64,000 bases of DNA from Qipengyuania citrea (GTDB lineage: Bacteria > Pseudomonadota > Alphaproteobacteria > Sphingomonadales > Sphingomonadaceae): the NCBI RefSeq assembly GCF_024171405.1, contig NZ_JALJZT010000002.1:620001-684000 (forward strand), in the 5' to 3' direction. Under the pieces are notes generated by a model. The model worked only from the letters and a program-made list of their open reading frames with translations. It did no database searches and was not told the DNA's origin. Position numbers and translations under genes: made by a program. Below are positions 20,360 through 29,669 of the stretch, one piece after another (positions within the stretch are counted from its first letter, which is position 1; every line of letters starts with the position of its first letter).

Positions 20360-21538
20360 TCAGAACTGCAGCGCCTGCACCTTCGCCCCTACCGGCAATT
20401 CGGCTTGGCCCCGCGGGCAGCGGATAAGCCAGTCCCCCCGGGCCAGTCCACCCTGCACGCCGCTGTCCTGGTTGCCGAGCGGGCACAGCCCCTTACTCGC
20501 CCAGGCCGCGCGTGCGAAGGTCTCGCGATCGCCGGTAGCGGGCAGGCCCACCGCCAGCGGCATGCTGCGCCAGCAATGCGCGGTGCTTGCGCCCTGCAGC
20601 AGCGCGAGGATTGGCTGGAGGAACAATCGCGCAGTCACCATCGCCGAGGTGGGATTGCCCGGCAGCCCCAGCACCAGCGCTCCCCCCGCGCGGCCCAGCC
20701 ACACCGGCTTGCCCGGCTTGATCGCCACCTTGTCGAAGAGCAGTTCGAGCCCGTGCGCCGCGAACATCGGTTTCGCAAAGTCACGCTCGCCAACCGACGC
20801 GCCGCCGGTGACCACCACCAGGTCGGCACCGCCGAGCAATTCACCCGCCTGTCGTTCGAGTGCGGGCAGGTCGTCGAGCCCGCGCTCGCAGGTGGTCACT
20901 ATCGCGCCCTCGCTTTCGACCAGCGCAGCCAGCGCATAGCTGGTGCTGTCGGGGATGGCGTCGGGCGTGCGCTGCGCCGATCCGGGCTCGGCCAATTCGT
21001 CGCCGGTCGCGAGCAGCGCCACCCTCGGTTGCCGGTGGACGGCAATCTCGGACCTGTCTCCCGCCGCAATGGCGACCAGCGCTTTCGGGTTGCAGCGTGT
21101 GCCTTGCTCGAGGACGACATCGCCTTTCGCGAAATCGCTCCCCTGTTGGCGGATGTGGCGGGCCGGACCGAACCCGGCGGAGAAGCGCACGCCCTCGCCC
21201 TCACGCGAGGCATATTCCTGCATGATCACGCAATCGGCGCCCTCGGGCAGCGGCGCCCCGGTGAATATCCGCACGGCCGTCCCGGTGGCCAAAGGGTGTT
21301 CATAGGGGTGACCGGGCCGCGCCTCACCGACCACCCGCATCGGCGCGTCGGGGACGACGCTCTCCAGCCTTACCGCATAGCCATCCATGGCGGAAATCGT
21401 TCGGCGCGGTGACGGGATGTTGGCAGTAACATCGGCGGCGAGCGTCCGTCCCACAGCTTTGGATAGCGCAACCGTCTCAGCCTCGAGCGGAGCGATATGC
21501 CTAGGAAGCAACGCCATCGCCTCGTCGAAGGAAATCAT
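20360..21538 (-). CDS. moeA: molybdopterin molybdotransferase
   Basis: A 392-residue enzyme that inserts molybdate into adenylyl-molybdopterin in the final step of molybdenum cofactor synthesis. N-terminal [13 protein letters not shown] and [17 protein letters not shown] are followed by the MPT-binding domain with [20 protein letters not shown] and [15 protein letters not shown]. Length is normal. Its ATG overlaps the moaC TGA as ATGA, so it is translated after moaC. Confidence 0.95.
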   Translation of the reverse strand: MISFDEAMALLPRHIAPLEAETVALSKAVGRTLAADVTANIPSPRRTISAMDGYAVRLESVVPDAPMRVVGEARPGHPYEHPLATGTAVRIFTGAPLPEGADCVIMQEYASREGEGVRFSAGFGPARHIRQQGSDFAKGDVVLEQGTRCNPKALVAIAAGDRSEIAVHRQPRVALLATGDELAEPGSAQRTPDAIPDSTSYALAALVESEGAIVTTCERGLDDLPALERQAGELLGGADLVVVTGGASVGERDFAKPMFAAHGLELLFDKVAIKPGKPVWLGRAGGALVLGLPGNPTSAMVTARLFLQPILALLQGASTAHCWRSMPLAVGLPATGDRETFARAAWASKGLCPLGNQDSGVQGGLARGDWLIRCPRGQAELPVGAKVQALQF

Positions 21539-22011
21539 GCGCGCTGCCAGTCACCCGACTGGCCGCCTTCCTTGGCGGTGACGCGGATGTCCGCGATGGT
21601 CATGCCCTTGTCGACTGCCTTGAGCATATCGAACAGCGTCAGGCAGGCGATGGACACTGCGGTGAGCGCTTCCATTTCCACCCCCGTGCGCCCTTCGGTC
21701 CGCACCGCCGCTTCGACGATGAATCCGGGCCGCGTATCGTCGAACGCGATCGTCACCTCGACTTGCGAGAGCGGCAGCGGGTGGCACAGCGGGATCAGGT
21801 CCGACGTCCGCTTGGCGGCCATCACCCCGGCCAGTTCCGCAGTTGCGATCACGCTGCCCTTGGGGGTCTTGCCCGCCTTCACCAGCGCTATCGTATCGGC
21901 TGCGCAATCCACCCGGCCCGCAGCCGTGGCGCGGCGCGCAGTAACGGGCTTGTCGCCGACATCGACCATCCGCGCACGGCCCTGCTCGTCGATATGGGAT
22001 AGATCGGCCAA
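21535..22011 (-). CDS. moaC: cyclic pyranopterin monophosphate synthase
   Basis: A 158-residue enzyme that turns the MoaA product into cyclic pyranopterin monophosphate in molybdenum cofactor synthesis. Visible signatures are [38 protein letters not shown] (catalytic-site His) and [20 protein letters not shown]. The start is set at TTG 22011, directly before the ADLSHID block, with GAGGA seven bases upstream. This gives the normal family length. The frame continues upstream to ATG 22101, but that extra stretch has no homology-like character. Confidence 0.93.
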   Translation of the reverse strand: MADLSHIDEQGRARMVDVGDKPVTARRATAAGRVDCAADTIALVKAGKTPKGSVIATAELAGVMAAKRTSDLIPLCHPLPLSQVEVTIAFDDTRPGFIVEAAVRTEGRTGVEMEALTAVSIACLTLFDMLKAVDKGMTIADIRVTAKEGGQSGDWQRA

Positions 22012-22392
22012 TTTCGGGTCCTCGATTGCTACGGTCGGGCGGCGTTCGAGCATCATCGCGCGGCCCTGTCGAGCGGCTTCGCAAAAAAGGCCACTATCCA
22101 CGGTCAGACGGTCCGCCAGGAGTGGGAGAAACCCGCCGACCGCCGCATTAACCTAAAGTTTGATTGACGTTACGATTTCGGCCCAAGGTTCATTGGGCTT
22201 GGTTCTGATTGATGAGGTGATGCATTGGTGCAGGATGCCGGCGTCGACCACCACTACTAGCGGATCAGCGCGACTTGCGGGTTGCTGGCTTAGGCGCAAA
22301 GAACCGCACTCACCCCGGCTTGGACAAGCCGACGACGCTTCGCGGGAGAATGCTGGCGCTTGGCGTAGCTGGCGCTTGCGCCAGCCGAACGG
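22012..22392. other. non-coding gap with hairpin near the GGDEF-EAL stop
   Basis: These 381 bp separate the moaC start from the end of the GGDEF-EAL gene. No credible gene was found. An eight-bp perfect hairpin (GCTGGCGC at 22368-22375, loop TT, GCGCCAGC at 22378-22385) lies just beyond the stop of the minus-strand gene at 22393. It probably ends or protects that mRNA, although no T-run follows. The moaC promoter must lie on the left side of this gap. Confidence 0.5.
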
Positions 22393-24498
22393 CTACGGGC
22401 GCGACCCGCTCACCGAAAACGGACAGGGGGTTTCGGCATCGTCGGCGGCATCCGCGTCGAGGTCACCGATCTGCCGGTCGACCAGGCGATGGATGTTCGG
22501 CGCATCGGGCTCGCGATACTGCCCCAGCAAGGCCAGCACGCCCTCTTCATCGAGCGGGCGCCCGAGATAGAAACCCTGTCCGAACTCTGCGCCCAGTTCG
22601 AGCGCGGTCTCGCGATCGCCGACGGTGGCGATATATTCGGCGATGCTTTCAAGCTTCATCGCCTCGATCATCTTGATAATGCCGCGGAGCATGTCGCGCC
22701 CTTGCGGTTCGCGCGCGCCGCGGATCAGCGAGCCATCGATCTTGACCTTGTCGAACTTGATTTCGCGCAGATAGACCAGCGACGCAAAGCCCGCACCGAA
22801 ATCATCGAGAGCGATGCGGCAGCCTGCGCTACGCAGGAGTTCGACATTCCGGCGGGCGACGTCGAAATTCACCAGCATGGCGGTTTCGGTGATTTCGAAC
22901 TGCAGGCGGTCGGGCGGGAAATTCTTCCGCTTGATCAGATTGACGATTTCCGCTGCGGCGTTCTCACTGCAGATATGGGCGGCGCTGAGGTTAAACGACA
23001 GGCGGCAAGGCGGGACCCATTCGGCTGCAAAATCGAGCGCCTTGCTAAGCAGCGAGAGGGTGATCTCGCCGATCCGGCCCAGACGCTCGGCTGCCGGGAT
23101 GAACAATGCCGGCGAAACCTCGCCGAAGGTCGGATGATTCCAGCGGGCAAGCGCTTCGAAAGAGGTCAGTTCGCCCGTCTTGAGATTGAGGATCGGCTGA
23201 TACGCGAGCGTCATGTGTTCGATCGTGCCAATTTCCATCAGCTCGGCTTCGATGGCGTGCAATCGACTGGTTTCTTCCTGGATCGCGCCATCGAACAGCT
23301 TGGTGGTCTCGAGATTCTCGCGCTTGGCGACATACAGCGCCGCATCCGCATCGCGCAGCGCGCGACCGACATCGGGCGCATCCTCGCCCAGCACGCATGC
23401 GCCCGCGCATCCGCCGACGCTGACCAGGGCGTTCGAGAGGCGCATGGGCTTGCGCAGTTGCACCAGCGCATCGTCACAGGTCGCGACCAGCGCGCCGAGT
23501 TCCTCGGGGCATGACGACCCGCCGATAAAGATGCCGAATTCGTCCCCGCCCAGCCGGCCGACGATCGTTCCCGCCGGTGACACGCGTTGCAGGCGGCGGG
23601 CGACGTGGCGCAGCACGACATCGCCGGCATGGTGACCATAGAGGTCGTTGATCGGTTTGAAGCGGTCGAGGTCGATCACCGCCAGTAGCCCGCATTGCCC
23701 CCCGTCCAGCTTTGCCTCGACATCGTGGATGAAGGCAAGGCGGTTGCGGACACCGGTCAGATTGTCGAACTCGGCCTGGCGCTGGGCAGTGCGCCGGGCA
23801 TCGATCAGTTCGAGATTGGTCCGTTCCATCCCGACCAGTGCGGCATCGGCATCGAACTGCGCCTTGAACAGGCTGAGCTGCATCTTGTGGCTGGTCTCGG
23901 CGAGATACAGGCTGACCACGGTAAGCACGATGACCGCGACCGAAGCCGGCAGGTTGTTGCCCGCATAGATATACAGCACAGCGGCGACCAGGGGGAGCAC
24001 GAAACAGAAGAAGATCACCCGCGAAGCGAAGACGATCCCCGTCAGCGCGGCGCCCTGCGTCAGCCCCGCCAGCAGCGCGAGCGAGAGGATCTGCAACCAC
24101 GCCATGTTTTCATTGTTGAACGCGATGCTGCCGAACGCGAGCGAGAGATAGAACAGCGTCTGCGAGCAGGACAGCAACACGACCATGAAGCCTGTCACGC
24201 GTGCTGCAACCGGATTGACGTCTTCCGACGCGCCTTCGGGCAGCGGCAACACCCAATGCCGGAAGCGCGTGATAACAGCGAGCACCAGGATACCGGCCAT
24301 GATCCGGGTGGGGGTCTGTTCCCAGGTCACCCATGCGATCCCGATAAAGGGCGCGATGATGGTCAGATAATAGATATGGATCGTGTTGCGCACCGACTTG
24401 ATGCGTTCCCGACTGAACTTGGCGGCGATTTCGTTGTCGGATTCAAATCCGATCAACTTATCTATACGCCGCCAAAATTGCACTCGAGCCTTAAACAT
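22393..24498 (-). CDS. membrane GGDEF-EAL protein (c-di-GMP turnover)
   Basis: A 701-residue protein. About six transmembrane helices lie at 40-200. A coiled linker leads to a GGDEF domain with intact GGDEF at 317-321 and to an EAL domain with EAL at 448-450. Further phosphodiesterase residues present are FNLSAAH, FEITETAM, ALDDFGAGFAS, KVKIDGS and QGFYLGRPL. The usual AEGVE box reads AEYIA (620-624), so Glu621 is kept but the following residues are altered. Both activities look possible, and the net direction cannot be told from sequence. ATG at 24498 is used. Confidence 0.9.
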   Translation of the reverse strand: MFKARVQFWRRIDKLIGFESDNEIAAKFSRERIKSVRNTIHIYYLTIIAPFIGIAWVTWEQTPTRIMAGILVLAVITRFRHWVLPLPEGASEDVNPVAARVTGFMVVLLSCSQTLFYLSLAFGSIAFNNENMAWLQILSLALLAGLTQGAALTGIVFASRVIFFCFVLPLVAAVLYIYAGNNLPASVAVIVLTVVSLYLAETSHKMQLSLFKAQFDADAALVGMERTNLELIDARRTAQRQAEFDNLTGVRNRLAFIHDVEAKLDGGQCGLLAVIDLDRFKPINDLYGHHAGDVVLRHVARRLQRVSPAGTIVGRLGGDEFGIFIGGSSCPEELGALVATCDDALVQLRKPMRLSNALVSVGGCAGACVLGEDAPDVGRALRDADAALYVAKRENLETTKLFDGAIQEETSRLHAIEAELMEIGTIEHMTLAYQPILNLKTGELTSFEALARWNHPTFGEVSPALFIPAAERLGRIGEITLSLLSKALDFAAEWVPPCRLSFNLSAAHICSENAAAEIVNLIKRKNFPPDRLQFEITETAMLVNFDVARRNVELLRSAGCRIALDDFGAGFASLVYLREIKFDKVKIDGSLIRGAREPQGRDMLRGIIKMIEAMKLESIAEYIATVGDRETALELGAEFGQGFYLGRPLDEEGVLALLGQYREPDAPNIHRLVDRQIGDLDADAADDAETPCPFSVSGSRP

Positions 24499-24768
24499 TA
24501 AGCCGAGGTGGCAGGCCGGAACGAAGGTATGGTAAACCGCATATCAGGGGAACTACGGTGTTGTGGAGCAGCGACGCCTGCCGAAGCACTGCCCCAATGG
24601 TTAACGGCACCAACGAAACCGCGCGAAAAACCGGATGGATCGTCACGACGCAGCAACCGTTCGGTTAGGCGAACTGGAGCACGGCCCGTCCCTCCATGCT
24701 CGTTCGGATCGCGAGCTCGCCCTTGCGACGTGGGAAACGACGCGCGCGAACTCGGATATGCGCAATCC

Positions 24769-25578
24769 CTACGCGCCCAAGCGCCGAAGAATGTCGTCGA
24801 TCGCCGCGACGAGTGCGGCGTTCAGCGACGGGTCGAGCGCATCGGGGTGCGGATTGCGAAACTGGCCGCTGTCATTGTTGAAATAGCGGCCCGAGGCATG
24901 GTCGAACTCCGGCGACACGGCCGCCCGCCGCAGGATATCGGCCCCGATGCCGAGGTCCTTGCCGTCCATTCCATAGGCTTCCTTGACCATCTTGCTGCCG
25001 AGGAGCGAGCCGGGGTTCACTGCAATCACCGCCGGTCCGGCATCGGCGAACTCGTCCGCCATGTGGCGCGACCACATGGTCAGCGCGAGCTTGCTTTGCG
25101 CATAGGCGTCATTGTCGGAAAGCCGCTCCTCCCCCGCGAGCGCGGCGAGCGATACCGGGGCTTGTGCAGCCGAAGACAAGTTCACGATCCGCCCGCCCAT
25201 GCCGATATGGAACGCCAGTTCGCTGGCTAGCACATAGGGCGCGATCGTATTGACCACGAAGCGGACGTCGAGCCCATCGCCCGTCATGGGTTTGGCGATG
25301 CTGAAGACGCCGGCATTGTTGATCAACACGTCGAGATCGGGCTCTGCGCGGCGGATTTCATCCGCGAGGTGCCGCGTCGCCGCAATCGAGGACAGATCCG
25401 CCTGGTAGGTGGCGATCCGGCCCCCGCCGTCCACGGCCGCGACAGCAGCGCGCGCCGCATCGAGCTTCGCTGCGCTGCGTCCATGCAGCAGGACGCTATG
25501 CCCCTTGGCGCGCAGCACCTTGGCGGTCTCAAGGCCGATGCCATCGGTCGCGCCGGTGATCAGGATGGTTTTGCTCAT
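24769..25578 (-). CDS. short-chain dehydrogenase/reductase
   Basis: A 269-residue classical-type SDR with nucleotide-binding TGATDGIG (9-16), NNAG (INNAGVFSI), the catalytic Ser in VNLSSAAQ and YAQSK as the YxxxK pair. C-terminal features resemble retinol-dehydrogenase or WW-domain-oxidoreductase-like SDRs (GRYFNNDSGQF). The substrate is unknown. The stop of the DUF4437-like gene lies about 54 bp upstream of its ATG, so the two may be one transcript facing the LysR gene. Confidence 0.87.
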   Translation of the reverse strand: MSKTILITGATDGIGLETAKVLRAKGHSVLLHGRSAAKLDAARAAVAAVDGGGRIATYQADLSSIAATRHLADEIRRAEPDLDVLINNAGVFSIAKPMTGDGLDVRFVVNTIAPYVLASELAFHIGMGGRIVNLSSAAQAPVSLAALAGEERLSDNDAYAQSKLALTMWSRHMADEFADAGPAVIAVNPGSLLGSKMVKEAYGMDGKDLGIGADILRRAAVSPEFDHASGRYFNNDSGQFRNPHPDALDPSLNAALVAAIDDILRRLGA

Positions 25579-25632
25579 GATTGTCCGTTTGATATGCGTA
25601 AGGGCCGCCGGCCGAAATCCATCCGCCAGCCG

Positions 25633-26469
25633 TTATTCGGCAAGGGTGAAGGCCGCGCTCGTTCGAATGTAGAGGAGGCAGTCGTCTTCGGTGTCGCAGC
25701 TGATGGTGTGGACAGCCTTGCCCGTCGATCCGAAATAGCTGCCCGCCCCCAGCGCCACTTCACCCGTGGTCTGCGGATTGGTGTAGCGAATCCCGGCGGA
25801 CGTAACGACAGCCCGCAAGGGCCCGGCGTTTGTGGCGATCCGCGATAAAGAACCGGCAGGCAGGCGCAGAAGCGATCCGCCTTCGCCGGTTTCCCGATCA
25901 GCCCACAGGAACGCCGTCTGCGCGCCGGATCCGTCGCTGACAGGAAGGAAGGTCACATCGTCACCATCGAGCCACACGAGATTGGACGCCGCAACATTGA
26001 TCGGCCGCTCGCCATTGTCGAAGGCTTCGGCGGACGGTCGGACGAGATAGGGCCCGGAATCGATTTCAATATAGGCCATGTTGAACACGCCCCTCGCGGC
26101 GGTGACATGATCCTCGCCAGCGGGCTGTGTCCAGAATGATGACGGCGACAGCCACAGCGGCGCAGCCTCCGGGTCGTCATTGTGGATCGCCCCGCCGATC
26201 ACGACGCCGCGATAGGTGACGTTGTGAATATGCGGCGGGGAGGAGAACCCTTCGTCGAAACGGACAAGGAAGCCGGAGGCCTCGTCGCGGGCCCGATCGC
26301 CCCACAGATCGCCGGCCCGCGGGCTGGCATCGCCGCGCGCCGCGTTGAGCGCACCCCATTCGACCGCATCGAACTCGACCACCTCGTAATGCGGCGTATC
26401 CGCGGCCGCGGCAGGCAGCGACGCCAGCATGGAGATGGCAGTGGCGGCGGCTATGATCGGCTTGGTCAC
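25633..26469 (-). CDS. exported DUF4437/cupin-like protein
   Basis: About 278 residues. The signal peptide [19 protein letters not shown] followed by AAAA indicates export. Two cupin-like beta modules follow (for example [19 protein letters not shown] and [13 protein letters not shown]), as in the DUF4437 family of uncharacterised periplasmic proteins. GTG at 26469 is preferred as start because AGGAG lies seven bases upstream and the signal peptide begins there. An ATG 63 bases earlier would put a charged stretch in front of it. It is divergent from a LysR gene, a usual regulator-target arrangement. Confidence 0.75.
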   Translation of the reverse strand: MTKPIIAAATAISMLASLPAAAADTPHYEVVEFDAVEWGALNAARGDASPRAGDLWGDRARDEASGFLVRFDEGFSSPPHIHNVTYRGVVIGGAIHNDDPEAAPLWLSPSSFWTQPAGEDHVTAARGVFNMAYIEIDSGPYLVRPSAEAFDNGERPINVAASNLVWLDGDDVTFLPVSDGSGAQTAFLWADRETGEGGSLLRLPAGSLSRIATNAGPLRAVVTSAGIRYTNPQTTGEVALGAGSYFGSTGKAVHTISCDTEDDCLLYIRTSAAFTLAE

Positions 26470-26599
26470 GGAACTGCTCCTGTTGAGCCGGTCCAGCAAG
26501 ACGGCTCTGGTGATGTTCGAGCATTTCGACATAATAGAGTGCCTTCTCGATACAAATGCGCCATGTGAGGTAACAGTATTCGTAGATCAGGTATAATCG

Positions 26600-27505
26600 A
26601 TGGACACTGACAGCCTGCGTCTGTTCGTACGCGCCGCCGAGAAACTGAATATCAGCGCTGCCGGGCGCGATCTGGGACTGGCGCCTGCGGTAGCCAGCGC
26701 CCGGCTCGCGAGGCTCGAGCATGAAGTCGGCGCCCAGCTTCTCCACCGCTCCACGCGCAAAGTCTCAATCTCGATTGAAGGTGAGGAATTCCTGCCCTTC
26801 GCGCGCGAAATCCTGGCGCAGCGCGATGCGGCCATGGCCGCGCTCGGGCATGGCCGCGCGCGGGCCGAGGGCACGATCCGGTTCGCCGCCTCGAGCACTT
26901 TCGCACAGCTCTACGTCGCGCCGCTGCTGCCCGAATTTCTCGCCCGCAATCCCGGCCTCCGCCTCGATCTGCGGTTTTCGGATACGCCCTTCGATCTGCT
27001 CGAAGGCAGTTTCGATCTCGCGCTGCGCAACAGCGCGCTCGACGATAGCAGCCTGAAGGCGCGCAAGCTGGCCGAGGTGCGCGGCGTGCTGTGTGCTTCG
27101 CCGGACTATCTCGCGCGGCGCGGAACCCCCGCCTCCCCCGCGGATCTCGCGGACCATGACCTGCTCGCCTTTCGCAGCATGGGCACGAGGACACTGATTT
27201 CGAGCCGCGGCGAGAAAGCCGAATTCGCATGCCCCGAGGAAAACTGCCGGGTGGTGATCGACGATGGTGCGAGCATGCGCTTCGCCGCGATTGCCGGGCT
27301 GGGCATCTCTCCCCATGCCGACTGGAACGTCGAGCAGGCCCTGCGCGACGGTACGCTGTGCCGGGTACTTCCCGAGTGGCATGTGCAGGACAACACCGCG
27401 CTCTGGCTGGTCTATCCCAAGACCAATGTCCTGACCGCCAAGGTGCGCGTGCTGATCGACTTCCTCGTCGAGAAAATCGGTCGCGATCCGCCCTGGCTGC
27501 AGTAA
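26600..27505 (+). CDS. LysR-family transcriptional regulator
   Basis: A 301-residue regulator. The N-terminal winged helix (about 1-60) reads MDTDSLRLFVRAAEKLNISAA, with ARLARLEHEVGAQLLHRSTRK as recognition helix and wing. A periplasmic-binding-like effector domain follows (TIRFAASSTFAQLYVAPLLPEF). It is of the CrgA/DsdC-like short group. It is divergent from the DUF4437-like and SDR genes across a 130-bp AT-richer gap (26470-26599), which probably contains its operator. The inducer is unknown. Confidence 0.9.
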   Translation: MDTDSLRLFVRAAEKLNISAAGRDLGLAPAVASARLARLEHEVGAQLLHRSTRKVSISIEGEEFLPFAREILAQRDAAMAALGHGRARAEGTIRFAASSTFAQLYVAPLLPEFLARNPGLRLDLRFSDTPFDLLEGSFDLALRNSALDDSSLKARKLAEVRGVLCASPDYLARRGTPASPADLADHDLLAFRSMGTRTLISSRGEKAEFACPEENCRVVIDDGASMRFAAIAGLGISPHADWNVEQALRDGTLCRVLPEWHVQDNTALWLVYPKTNVLTAKVRVLIDFLVEKIGRDPPWLQ

Positions 27506-27556
27506 ACTGCGCAGTTCCCTTCCCGTCCCCCCTCCCACGAAGACCACGAACCCGAC

Positions 27557-28039
27557 ATGTCCATCCGTCCCGCCACCAGCCACGATCGCGACGCGGTCTG
27601 GCATATCCTCGAACCGGTGTTTCGCGCTGGCGAGACCTATGCCATCGATCCCGCGATCTCCAGGCAGGATGCCCTGGCCTATTGGATGGGCGGCGACAGC
27701 GAGGCCTTCGTCTTCGAGGACGCGGGCGCAGTCCTGGGGACCTATTACCTGCGCCCCAACCACGGCGGCGGCGGGGCCCATGTGTGCAATTGCGGCTATA
27801 TCACGGCCACCGCAGCGGCGGGTCGCGGGATAGCGCGGCAGATGGGCGAGGACTCGCTGCGACGCGCACGCGAGCGCGGGTTTCGCGCGATGCAGTTCAA
27901 TTTCGTGGTCGCCAGCAATGTCGGTGCGGTTCACCTGTGGGAAACGCTGGGCTTCGCCGCGGTCGGCCGGCTGCCGAACGCCTTCGACCATCCAGCCAGG
28001 GGCATGGTCGATGCGCTGATTATGTATCGTCAACTATAG
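27557..28039 (+). CDS. GNAT-family N-acetyltransferase
   Basis: A 160-residue acetyl-CoA-dependent acyltransferase. Motif A is seen as GYITATAAAGRGIARQMGEDSL with the Gly-rich acetyl-CoA pyrophosphate loop, and motif B as FNFVVASNVGAVHLWETLGF. It resembles phosphinothricin/YncA-like acetyltransferases, but the substrate cannot be assigned. It lies 51 bp after the LysR gene on the same strand. Confidence 0.88.
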   Translation: MSIRPATSHDRDAVWHILEPVFRAGETYAIDPAISRQDALAYWMGGDSEAFVFEDAGAVLGTYYLRPNHGGGGAHVCNCGYITATAAAGRGIARQMGEDSLRRARERGFRAMQFNFVVASNVGAVHLWETLGFAAVGRLPNAFDHPARGMVDALIMYRQL

Positions 28040-28199
28040 AACAACCGACCAGGCCGATGAGTTGGCGGCTTGATTATATCGAAAACCGGAAAACTCTTTG
28101 CCGGCTACGGGCGGTTTTGTTGCTTTGCCAATGTAATTATCTCGACTGACAAGACACGCATGCTTCGCGCAGCGTGCACAACAGCCAAGAGGTAAGCAT

Positions 28200-28883
28200 A
28201 TGACCGCTCTCGCCCCCCTCGTCCGCACCGGCGCCGCCATCGTCGAAACGGCCAAGGCCCGTTACACCACCAAGTCCTACGACGCCTCGCGCCGTATCCC
28301 CAAAGCCGATCTGCAGGGCGTGCGCGACCTGCTCCGCTTCAGCCCCTCGAGCACCAATGCCCAGCCCTGGCACTTCATCCTGGCGGGCACGCCCGAAGGC
28401 AAGGAACGCGTGGCGAAATCGACCGCGGGCGGTTTCGGGTTCAACCGCAGCAAGGTGATCGACGCATCGCATGTGGTGGTGTTCGCGGCGCGCACCTCGA
28501 TCGAGGAAGACTATCTCCAGCATATTCTCGACGTCGAGGATGCCGATGGCCGCTTCGTCGCCGATCCCGCAGCGCTGCGCGAACAGATGCACGGCGCGCG
28601 CTCGATGTTCGTCAACATGCACAAGGAAGCGGGCGATCTCGACGCCTGGAGCCAGGCGCAGACCTATCTCAACAAGTTCATGCTCGGTGTCGCCGCGCTG
28701 GGTATCGATGCCACGCCGATGGAAGGCGTCGATCTCGACCTGCTCGACGAGGAGTTCGGCCTGCACGAAAAGGGTTTCCGTGCGCTGGTCGTCGTATCGC
28801 TCGGCTACCGCGCCGAAGACGATTTCAATGCCGCGCTGCCGAAGTCGCGGCTACCTGAAACGGAGGTCATCACCGAAATCTGA
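28200..28883 (+). CDS. nfsB: oxygen-insensitive NAD(P)H nitroreductase, NfsB-like
   Basis: A 227-residue FMN flavoprotein that reduces nitroaromatics and quinones by two electrons. The FMN phosphate-binding region is seen in ARYTTKSYDASRRI and RFSPSSTNAQPWHF, and the C-terminus ALVVVSLGYRAEDDF is typical. Length matches E. coli NfsB (217). AAGAGG lies eight bases before the ATG. The 160-bp upstream gap is AT-richer than its surroundings and is likely to hold the promoter. A clear terminator follows. Confidence 0.92.
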   Translation: MTALAPLVRTGAAIVETAKARYTTKSYDASRRIPKADLQGVRDLLRFSPSSTNAQPWHFILAGTPEGKERVAKSTAGGFGFNRSKVIDASHVVVFAARTSIEEDYLQHILDVEDADGRFVADPAALREQMHGARSMFVNMHKEAGDLDAWSQAQTYLNKFMLGVAALGIDATPMEGVDLDLLDEEFGLHEKGFRALVVVSLGYRAEDDFNAALPKSRLPETEVITEI

Positions 28884-28909
28884 CCCCCCTCTCTTTGGTG
28901 ATACCTTCG

Positions 28910-28940
28910 AAGGCCCCGTCGAGCGATCGGCGGGGCCTTT
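28910..28940 (+). terminator. rho-independent terminator after nfsB
   Basis: A nine-bp GC-rich stem (AAGGCCCCG at 28910-28918, CGGGGCCTT at 28931-28939) with a 12-base loop and a short T stretch. It lies 26 bp beyond the nfsB stop and ahead of the convergent NAD(P)-binding gene, and could work in both directions. Confidence 0.8.
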
Positions 28941-29026
28941 CAACGTGTGATCACACCTGGAGGGAAGCGGTAGAGCGTGTCGGGGAGGCTGTATTCCGCC
29001 CCTCCCCGACAGGCTCGCAATCACAG

Positions 29027-29626
29027 TCAGCCGACGCTTTCCATTGTCAGCACCTTGCCGACCCATTCGGGCGCCTCGACCGCTTCGGCCAGCAGCTTCG
29101 CGACATCGCCGCGCGCAGCCTCGCCCTTGGGATCGACATTCTCGCCCAGACGGACCTCGCCAGTGCCGTCCGCATCGGTCAACGATACCGGGCGCAGGAT
29201 CGCATATTCGAGATCGGTCGCCTTGAGATGCTCGTCGGCCTCGTGCTTGGCCTGGAGGTAATGCGCGAGTTCGCTGTCCGGGTCCGGATTGTCCGCCCCG
29301 ACGCTGCTGAGCATCACGAAGCGGCGCACGCCATTGGCCACCGACAGGTCGATAAGCCGCTTGGCACCGTCACGGTCGACCTTGTCGGTCATCTCCGCCG
29401 GCGTGTCTCCGCCCGAGCCCGCGGCGAACACGACCACGTCGCATCCCTTGGTCACATCATCGGCCAGATCGGTCAGGTCGGCTTCGCGCTGCTCCACCCC
29501 ATCGGGCAGGCCCGAGGTATCGGAACTGGCGCGCACCATGGCGACGGTATCGAGGCCCCGGTCGTGCAATTCGCGCACGAGCCTGAGGCCGGTATTGCCG
29601 GTCGAACCGGCGACGAGGACTTGCAT
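29027..29626 (-). CDS. NAD(P)-binding atypical SDR (NmrA/YwnB-like)
   Basis: A 199-residue extended-SDR relative (SDR_a5 group). It has an N-terminal dinucleotide loop, GSTGNTGLRLVREL. VVFAAGSGGDTPAE, FVMLSSVGADNP and YLQAKHEADEHLK (Tyr/Lys pair) follow, and the ILRPVSLTD segment is typical. Such proteins are putative NADPH-dependent reductases or redox sensors. The stop of this gene faces the nfsB terminator. The aldehyde dehydrogenase gene on the same strand ends 43 bp upstream of its ATG, so the two may be co-transcribed. Confidence 0.85.
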   Translation of the reverse strand: MQVLVAGSTGNTGLRLVRELHDRGLDTVAMVRASSDTSGLPDGVEQREADLTDLADDVTKGCDVVVFAAGSGGDTPAEMTDKVDRDGAKRLIDLSVANGVRRFVMLSSVGADNPDPDSELAHYLQAKHEADEHLKATDLEYAILRPVSLTDADGTGEVRLGENVDPKGEAARGDVAKLLAEAVEAPEWVGKVLTMESVG

Positions 29627-29669
29627 GGATATTCTCCGAATTTGTCTGCTGAGGGGCTGGTGATCGCGC

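Noticed and set aside
26592..26597. TATAAT just before the LysR start
   Set aside because: It ends two bases before the ATG, so a transcript from it would start inside the codon. Probably chance.
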